Shown: piece after piece, positions 8,947 through 13,273 of the stretch | How positions within the stretch are numbered: position 1 is the stretch's first letter | How the letters are laid out: each line of letters starts with the position of its first letter | Assembly: GCA_004325065.1 (NCBI GenBank) | Contig: PITI01000381.1 | Span: 1-13,273 of the forward strand | Direction: 5' to 3' | DNA from: Hamiltosporidium magnivora | Taxonomy: Eukaryota > Microsporidia > Dubosqiidae | Length of the DNA stretch: 13,273 bases | Made by a program: the position numbers and the translations under genes | The notes under the pieces: model-generated | Databases searched by the model: none | The model's input: the letters and a program-made list of their open reading frames with translations, nothing else | Told to the model about the DNA's origin: nothing

Positions 8947-9073
8947 GGATACCAAAAAAAGTATCCTATGTTTATACACTTTTCCTAATTAATACAGATT
9001 TAGCTTTCGAATTTAATCCGGTGCTATTAAATTCGAAAATTTTTCGAATAAAAGTAGGATTAGGAATAGTATA
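8947..9073. repeat. Large imperfect palindrome with a perfect 13-bp core stem
   Basis: TTTCGAATTTAAT (9005-9017) and ATTAAATTCGAAA (9026-9038) are perfectly complementary around the 8-base loop CCGGTGCT. The symmetry continues outwards with gaps: TATAC...TTCCTAAT on the left (from 8973) matches the complement of ATTAGGAATAGTATA on the right (to 9073). A separate small hairpin, GGATAC/GTATCC (8947-8952 and 8961-8966), lies just outside. A MITE-like element or a hairpin RNA are both possible. No coding frame is present. Confidence 0.7.
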
Positions 9074-9189
9074 TATCATGGTAAGAACTTATTTCTAAAT
9101 TAGAAAATGATTTGATATATATGTTTTAAATAAGAATTAAATTGGGCAAGGCTTATATAAAAGATTCGTTTTTCGGTTCGTGCACGCTT

Positions 9190-9330
9190 TATCTTTCGTT
9201 AGAAAACATTGCTTGAGGCTTACAACCTAATCTATAAAAAAATTATCTTTGGAACGCCTAAAACCCGGCAAAGCTATGATTCATCGTTGAATTGGGTTCC
9301 TTCCGTAGTGAAGGAGTGAGTTATTAAATT
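9190..9330 (+). mobile_element. Faint third ISXO2-like transposase fragment
   Basis: The GC-richer island around 9250-9315 contains ACCCGGCAAAGCTATGATTC, resembling GCCGGGAAAGCTAAGATGCA of copy 1 at 5883-5902. It translates with one stop as NPAKL*FIVELGS, comparable to PAKxYMxIVPxRS of this transposase family. CTTGAGGCTTACAACC upstream parallels CTTGGGCTTGAACACT of copy 1. A 6-bp hairpin, TCCTTC/GAAGGA (9298-9315), overlaps the end. The evidence is short. Confidence 0.35.
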
Positions 9331-10180
9331 AATAAAAGAAAAAACTTATATAAATACAAATCACTTCTCAAAATCCTTGATCTATTCTATTTTTTCAATT
9401 AAAATATCTTTCAGTTGCACAATTTTTACTAATGAACAAGTTTCTTCAATTCCATGTTGGAATAAATCCATATGTGATTATTTCAGATTATGTAGCTACC
9501 AAGTTTAGAGAGACAATCTTAAGAAATCTAAGTTATTGGTCAGCCAATAATCAATAAAGTCTATAGCATTTTAAAAGATAGTAACAATAATATCATTAAT
9601 CTACGAAAAAAATTAATATCAAAATCGTAAAACATGCTGCTTTGTTTATTTTTGGTTATTTTGTCTGTTTAATTTCCACAAAAAATTTTCTAATTTATCA
9701 AGAAATATCTGAAAGAAAGATATAATTAATCTGAATTTGTTCAAATGATTTGATATATCGATGTTTTTATGTATGAAATACTATGTGAATTCAGAAAATC
9801 TTTGTACATAAAAAAAATTGAATAAAAAGTAGGGAAAATATCATCTAAGCTGTACTACTACAAAATTACTTGGTAATTACAGACCATAATTTTCACATTG
9901 ACAATTTTTTTTCGCTCAAATAAATGCAAATTTAAATATTTGTAATGAATTATAAAATTAGATATTTTGATTTTTGGTACTATTTTGAAATATTCAAAAT
10001 ACACCTTATGTTTCAATATCCTTGAATATAAGAGAAACAATAAAAATAATAAATCACTTTAAATGTACTAAATCGTTGCACCAGATTAAGTTTTTAAAAA
10101 TAGGCAAGTTTTTATAATTTTTTTATAAATATTTTCATGTATTTTTAAAAACCAAAACTGTAAAATTCCACATTTTTAAA
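9331..10180. other. Intergenic, nothing recognised
   Basis: AT-rich sequence with short frames only. The 60-codon minus-strand frame at 9858-10040 has no recognisable features and is probably chance. No repeat shared with the rest of the window was seen. Confidence 0.5.
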
Positions 10181-10210
10181 AAAATATATTTTAGCAAGCA
10201 TCTTTTACCC
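10181..10210 (+). promoter_or_regulatory. Probable eL27 promoter: TATA-like stretch and CCC motif
   Basis: AAAATATATT (10181-10190) is followed by CCC at 10208-10210, six bases before the ATG at 10217. A C-triplet immediately upstream of the start is the classic arrangement described for highly expressed microsporidian genes with very short leaders. This supports both the start codon and the organism assignment. Confidence 0.55.
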
Positions 10211-10216
10211 TTAAAA

Positions 10217-10591
10217 ATGATATTTAAAAAAAATATGTTTGTTGTAATGACTCGTGGTCGTTTTGCCGGTTGTAAAGCAACTGTCATCAAAGCAGATGAG
10301 AATTCCGATAGAGTAGTTGTAGCAGGGATAGCCAAAGTTCCAAAATTTTCTGATAAAGAAGAAAAGGTGTTAAAAAAGAGAATGAATGTTTTCGTCAAGA
10401 AAATTAACAAAATTCATTTACTAGCTACAAGATATAAAGGCGATACTGGAATTTCTAATATTAATTTTGATGGAGCATTTGAATCACCAGCTAGTAAGAA
10501 GACTGCTGTTATGCAAGTCACCAAAGTATTTGAAACTGCTCTTATAAATAAGAAAGTTCCTTGGTTGTTCCAAAAATTGGATTTGAATTAA
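10217..10591 (+). CDS. RPL27: 60S ribosomal protein eL27
   Basis: The 124-residue protein is a large-subunit ribosomal protein. It opens with MIFKKNMFVVMTRGRFAGCK, matching the eL27 N-terminus (KOW-type strand, LAGRYSGRKAVIVK). VVVAGIAKVPK (residues 34-44) follows, where the family has LVAGIDRYPRKV. Then come the Lys-rich KKRMNVFVKKINKIHLLATRY (family KSFVKVYNYNHLMPTRY) and the C-terminal WLFQKLDLN (family WFFQKLRF). The usual length is about 136 residues, so this is a slightly shortened, diverged copy, as is common in microsporidia. No intron is needed: the first ATG aligns with the family N-terminus and lies six bases after a CCC motif. It is monocistronic on the plus strand; the next feature downstream is a dead retrotransposon piece. 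Confidence 0.93.
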   Translation: MIFKKNMFVVMTRGRFAGCKATVIKADENSDRVVVAGIAKVPKFSDKEEKVLKKRMNVFVKKINKIHLLATRYKGDTGISNINFDGAFESPASKKTAVMQVTKVFETALINKKVPWLFQKLDLN

Positions 10592-10759
10592 ATAATTCTT
10601 TTATTTATATATCTTCGAATACGGTTAATATTTTTCTTTCTTTTTTAAAAAAATGCAATTTATTTTTATTTTTCCATTTATTTTTCACACAAGAATTATG
10701 CAAAAATTTAAAAAAAAATTATTTTTTCAATAAATGGCTTCAAATTTAGCAAATAAGAA

Positions 10760-11210
10760 TTGTAAGACTTATTAGCGATAAAAAAATGTTTTTTTTATCA
10801 TATGAATGATCTATGATCTTTTAGCAAAGAGCTGGAGTTATTCTAACTAAATACCATATGATCCATCTTAAAAAGCTTCAAATCAGTAAGAATAGAGAAA
10901 AAATATTTAATCGATTTTACTCAAAAATAAAATTATAACTATATCTTTGTTCGAACAAGAGGATTGGATTCATAACCTGATTCCGAAAAAGGCTAGAAAA
11001 GGTACTATTGGATGCCATAGAAGAAGCCAGGGATACAGACAACTCATAACTCTGCTACAATTACACACAAATAACGAAGAAAACTTTAAAAAAGTAAATG
11101 CCCAAATCAATGTCATACTTGTAAATAGGATGATAATTCAAAGATTTGATCCAAAAAATATAAAAATAGTCAAATATAAAGAATAGACAAATAAAATGAA
11201 GTAAGATGTG
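10760..11210 (+). mobile_element. Non-LTR retrotransposon remnant (pol C-terminus and 3' tail)
   Basis: This is a plus-strand relative of the minus-strand remnants at 4200-4740 and 12440-13075. The alignment with the 12.4-13.0 kb copy starts around DLLA near 10768 and IPY at 10851-10859 (cf. LLANDL and IIPYVITWDG). It continues through VRTRGLDS near 10950 (cf. QRRG). From 10947 a 79-codon open frame contains GTIGCHRRSQGYRQLI, LQLHTNNEENF and KIVKYKE; the other copy has GIIVCHRKN*ETRKLI and RQIHTNEDG in the same order. Similarity holds to about 11210, past the stop at 11184-11186. The open frame is therefore a leftover of the element, not a host gene. It begins with TTG. Confidence 0.6.
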
Positions 11211-11646
11211 GAGTAAACTGACTTTTAAAGAATCTTATTTTTCTAAAAATTATATATTTAGAGCCGTAAATATCAAATGATATATCAAGAAAATAGTTTT
11301 TAGTAAAGAAAGCTTTAATAGAGCTAAAGTAAAATTCATATCAACTTTAAAATAAATTTCAAACAAAGATTACAAATTTTGTAAAAATTAATAAAATTTA
11401 ATATTGAAATTCGGTGCAAATTTAGATTTATTTTGATCTACCAACGTTTGAAAAAATACTTTTTTTTACTCAAAAAACATTTAATTTGGAAAAAATTTTG
11501 TTTTGTGTACTTTGAAACACTTTTATCTTAATTTATAGATTTCGTTTCTTTTTAATTGTTTAACGATACAGTTGATGCATGGTTTTATATACAATCAATA
11601 AGTTTTTTTGACAAGTCATTGCAAAAATATAAAAATTTATTTTTTC
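11211..11646. other. Intergenic region with the TFIIS promoter
   Basis: AT-rich sequence between the retrotransposon remnant and TFIIS. Immediately upstream of TFIIS is an AAATTT-like stretch (11634-11639). A CCCC tract lies at 11651-11654, between the two candidate start codons. If that tract is the microsporidian start-proximal C motif, the leader is almost absent. No other gene or RNA was seen. Confidence 0.45.
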
Positions 11647-12363
11647 ATGACCCCAATGGTAAAGGAAATAGAAGAATTCAAACGACTTATTCTGGAAAAT
11701 GATATTGTTGCAATAAAAAGAAAAATTAAAAATGTTGAAGATCCAAAAATTTGTAATGATATTCTTTCAATGACAAGTTCAAAAGAAATTACTGACATTG
11801 TAAAGGATTGGATGTATAATAGTATATCGAGTGAGAGTGGGGTTTCCAAAGGGGATATAAATTGTATTAATAAATACTTTGGAGCAGATCAAACTAAAAA
11901 TAAAATTATTTCACTTTTTTTTGAGGCGATTTCGAATAATATTGACTCGCCGGACTACGAAAAGGTGGCTTTTGTTTCTATTAAATTGGAGGCTGTTATT
12001 TCTTCTTTAAATAAATCTAAAGACGCAAAACTTGTTAGGAGTAAATATTTAAATTTAAAAGACAAAAGTAACCCAATATTATGTAAGAGTGTTTACGAGG
12101 GCATCATATCGCCCGAAAAATTTATTTCAATGTCTCAGGAAGAAATGAAAAGCGATTTATTAAAAGAAAAAGAAGAAGATTTTATTAAAAAAAGCTTGTT
12201 TGATTCTCAAATTGCGAAAAAAGAAGCCGAAACAGATATGTTTTTCTGTACTAAATGTAAGCAACGAAAAGCAACTTATCGTCAACTACAGACACGGTCG
12301 GCTGATGAACCGATGACAACATATGTTTACTGCGTATGTGGTAATACTTGGAAGTTCAGTTAA
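11647..12363 (+). CDS. Transcription elongation factor TFIIS
   Basis: The 238-residue protein should rescue backtracked RNA polymerase II by stimulating transcript cleavage in the nucleus. Residues 1-60 are helical and fit a short, diverged domain I. Residues 75-185 match domain II, with the hallmark RSKYLNLKDKSNPILCKSVY (131-150; family RSRISNLKDxKNPxLRxxV) and FISMSQEEMKSDLLK (159-173). The C-terminal zinc ribbon has C201-x2-C204, the invariant RSADEPMTTY loop (217-226) with the catalytic Asp-Glu at 220-221, and ends CGNTWKFS. The last cysteine pair is C229-x1-C231, whereas the family has C-x2-C, so one residue is missing. The start is the first ATG; an in-frame ATG at 11656 directly after CCCC is a credible alternative (235 residues). 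A longer frame back to a TTG at 11608 is unlikely to be used. Confidence 0.93.
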   Translation: MTPMVKEIEEFKRLILENDIVAIKRKIKNVEDPKICNDILSMTSSKEITDIVKDWMYNSISSESGVSKGDINCINKYFGADQTKNKIISLFFEAISNNIDSPDYEKVAFVSIKLEAVISSLNKSKDAKLVRSKYLNLKDKSNPILCKSVYEGIISPEKFISMSQEEMKSDLLKEKEEDFIKKSLFDSQIAKKEAETDMFFCTKCKQRKATYRQLQTRSADEPMTTYVYCVCGNTWKFS

Positions 12364-12367
12364 TAAA
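12362..12367 (+). terminator. AATAAA overlapping the TFIIS stop codon
   Basis: AATAAA begins on the second base of the TAA stop. Polyadenylation-like signals touching the stop codon, with very short 3' ends, are usual in microsporidia. In such AT-rich DNA the hexamer can also occur by chance. Confidence 0.4.
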
Positions 12368-12439
12368 ACAAATTTATACCTTCTAAAGTTTATTTAATTA
12401 AGTTATTTTTATTAAAATTTATTAAATACTGGAATACTA

Positions 12440-13075
12440 CTCTATATTACTGGTTTTATTCTACCCTTCTCCCGATTTTCCCTATTCTTTACATTTGCCT
12501 ATTCTTTGTTTTGACTACTTTTCTATATTTTGAATAAATGTATTGATTTGGTCATCGTATTCCCACATCTAGATTCATAAATTTAGGTATTTCTTCGCCT
12601 GCCATCCTCATTTGTATGTATTTGGCGTGAGAATATGAGTTTTCGTGTCTCTCAGTTTTTTCTATGGCATACAATGATACCCTCTTCTAACCTTCATCGG
12701 AATTGGGTCATAACTTCAAGCCTCTGTTCAACCTAAGAAATGATTTAGACTGTTTTATTGTGAACTATCGACTAACTAGTGCCTCTATATAGACGGGTAT
12801 TTGCAGTCTTTTAATATAATCTTATATATTTTGTCAAAATACCGTCCCAGGTTATCACATAAGGAATTATCTCAACACTACACTTATAAATAAGACATAA
12901 ATCATTGGCTAATAATTTATAATCCATTGGCTTTTCTGTTCTATCAATTCGAAGCAAATTTCATAATTATACTACGACCTAATAAATAAATCATCAATCA
13001 ATTTTTATTCTAAATAATTATTATCAAAATATTATTCTGAATTTGACATCGGTTGTATATCTGGTATATAATCTT
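12440..13075 (-). mobile_element. Non-LTR retrotransposon remnant (best-preserved pol C-terminus)
   Basis: Read on the minus strand, the order is PDI near 13068-13057 (possible RPD motif), LLRIDRTEKPMDYKLLANDL near 12958-12899, CSVEIIPYVITWDGILTKYI near 12888-12829, SIVHNKTV*IIS*VEQRLEV near 12771-12712, then GIIVCHRKN and RQIHTNEDG. This fits the end of the restriction-like endonuclease domain and the C-terminal tail of R4/Dong-like LINEs, with patterns such as VETEKxRKYDLLANEL and IIPYVMTWDGIVTKY that I recall from microsporidian copies. Stops and a few shifts make it inactive. Its 3' end points at the 3' end of TFIIS; its upstream end stops just short of the homeodomain gene promoter. Only the 3' part is present, as expected from 5'-truncated insertion. 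Confidence 0.68.
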
Positions 13076-13086
13076 GTTTTTGCATG

Positions 13087-13115
13087 TGTGATATTATTTA
13101 TATCACAAAATATAA
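13087..13115. repeat. Palindrome TGTGATAT-N5-ATATCACA in the homeodomain gene promoter
   Basis: TGTGATAT (13087-13094) and ATATCACA (13100-13107) form a perfect inverted repeat around five A/T bases. The 18 bases at 13098-13115 are the exact reverse complement of 5543-5560. The same palindrome plus flank occurs at 6249-6273. It ends about 43 bases upstream of the ATG at 13158, a position where a binding site could act, but it could equally be a transposon end. Confidence 0.7.
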
Positions 13116-13151
13116 TATTTTTATTTTATATTTTAAAATAAAAAGGAGGGG
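13116..13151 (+). promoter_or_regulatory. Probable core promoter of the homeodomain gene
   Basis: An A/T-rich stretch containing TATATTTTAAAATAAAAA is followed by GGGG at 13148-13151, six bases before the ATG. A G-triplet close to the start is one of the two described microsporidian start-proximal signals. Confidence 0.45.
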
Positions 13152-13157
13152 TGTGCC

Positions 13158-13273
13158 ATGATGAACAAAATTAATAAAGACAACTTTCAAAAAAACAATT
13201 CTTTACTTTACAACAACAGAGGAAGAGTGAGCAGGAATGCGATCTCCTTGTTAGAGACGTACTTCAAACTTAG
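13158..13273 (+). CDS. Homeodomain protein, 5' part only (cut by window end)
   Basis: Thirty-eight codons plus two bases are visible, open to the window end. The start is the first of two adjacent ATGs, six bases after GGGG. Residues 21-38 (RGRVSRNAISLLETYFKL) fit the N-terminal arm and helix 1 of a homeodomain. Taking R21 as position 5 (the minor-groove Arg), position 16 is Leu, 17 is Glu and 20 is Phe, all consensus residues at the right spacing. Homeodomain genes are a known small family of transcription factors in microsporidia, usually short proteins with the domain near the N-terminus, as here. Helix 3, which contacts DNA, lies outside the window, so the subfamily cannot be judged and the call remains provisional. 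Confidence 0.62.
   Translation, partial: MMNKINKDNFQKNNSLLYNNRGRVSRNAISLLETYFKL

Noticed and set aside
10135..10410. 91-codon minus-strand frame over the eL27 gene
   Set aside because: Antisense shadow of eL27, which has clear family similarity along its length.
10947..11186. 79-codon plus-strand frame as an independent gene
   Set aside because: It begins with TTG and aligns block by block with a stop-ridden LINE remnant at 12.4-12.7 kb, so it is treated as part of a dead element.
11608..11646. N-terminal extension of TFIIS from a TTG codon
   Set aside because: The extra 13 residues lie over the promoter-like A/T stretch, there is no ATG, and nothing in the family calls for them.

Overview
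The window looks like chromosomal DNA from a microsporidian (an obligate intracellular relative of fungi), most likely from a lineage with a large, gene-poor genome rather than a compacted one. The reasons are: extreme AT richness; small, strongly diverged but typically eukaryotic proteins (PP2A B56 subunit, ribosomal protein eL27, TFIIS, homeodomain protein); no introns needed in any gene; short CCC/GGG motifs close to start codons; and degraded transposons of kinds common in microsporidia. The species cannot be named from the sequence alone.

Layout. At 60-1997 (minus) is a PP2A B56-type regulatory subunit whose 3' end lies in a 66-bp-period duplication cut by the window edge. From 2.0 to 10.2 kb there is no intact gene. 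The first part (2.0-4.2 kb) is very AT-rich, with a 148-bp tandem duplication and a possible broken reading frame near 2.9 kb. The second part (4.2-9.3 kb) is a transposon graveyard. It holds a minus-strand remnant of a non-LTR retrotransposon C-terminal region, two clear and one faint remnant of an ISXO2/IS1595-like (Merlin-related) transposase, and a possible Tc1/mariner fragment. It also has a recurring TGTGATAT/ATATCACA sequence and a ~100-bp imperfect palindrome. At 10217-10591 (plus) is ribosomal protein eL27. A second retrotransposon remnant follows on the plus strand, then TFIIS at 11647-12363 (plus), then a third remnant on the minus strand. The window ends inside the 5' part of a homeodomain gene starting at 13158 (plus).

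The four genes are unrelated housekeeping or regulatory functions (phosphatase targeting, translation, transcript elongation, transcriptional control), and nothing suggests co-transcription. The features most worth a second look are: a TFIIS zinc ribbon with C-x1-C instead of C-x2-C; a three-fold S-I-x-V motif in the N-terminal extension of the B56 protein; the same palindrome-containing sequence beside a transposase remnant and in the homeodomain gene promoter; and two retrotransposon 3' ends pointing at TFIIS from both sides. All alignments were done by eye; no database search was run.
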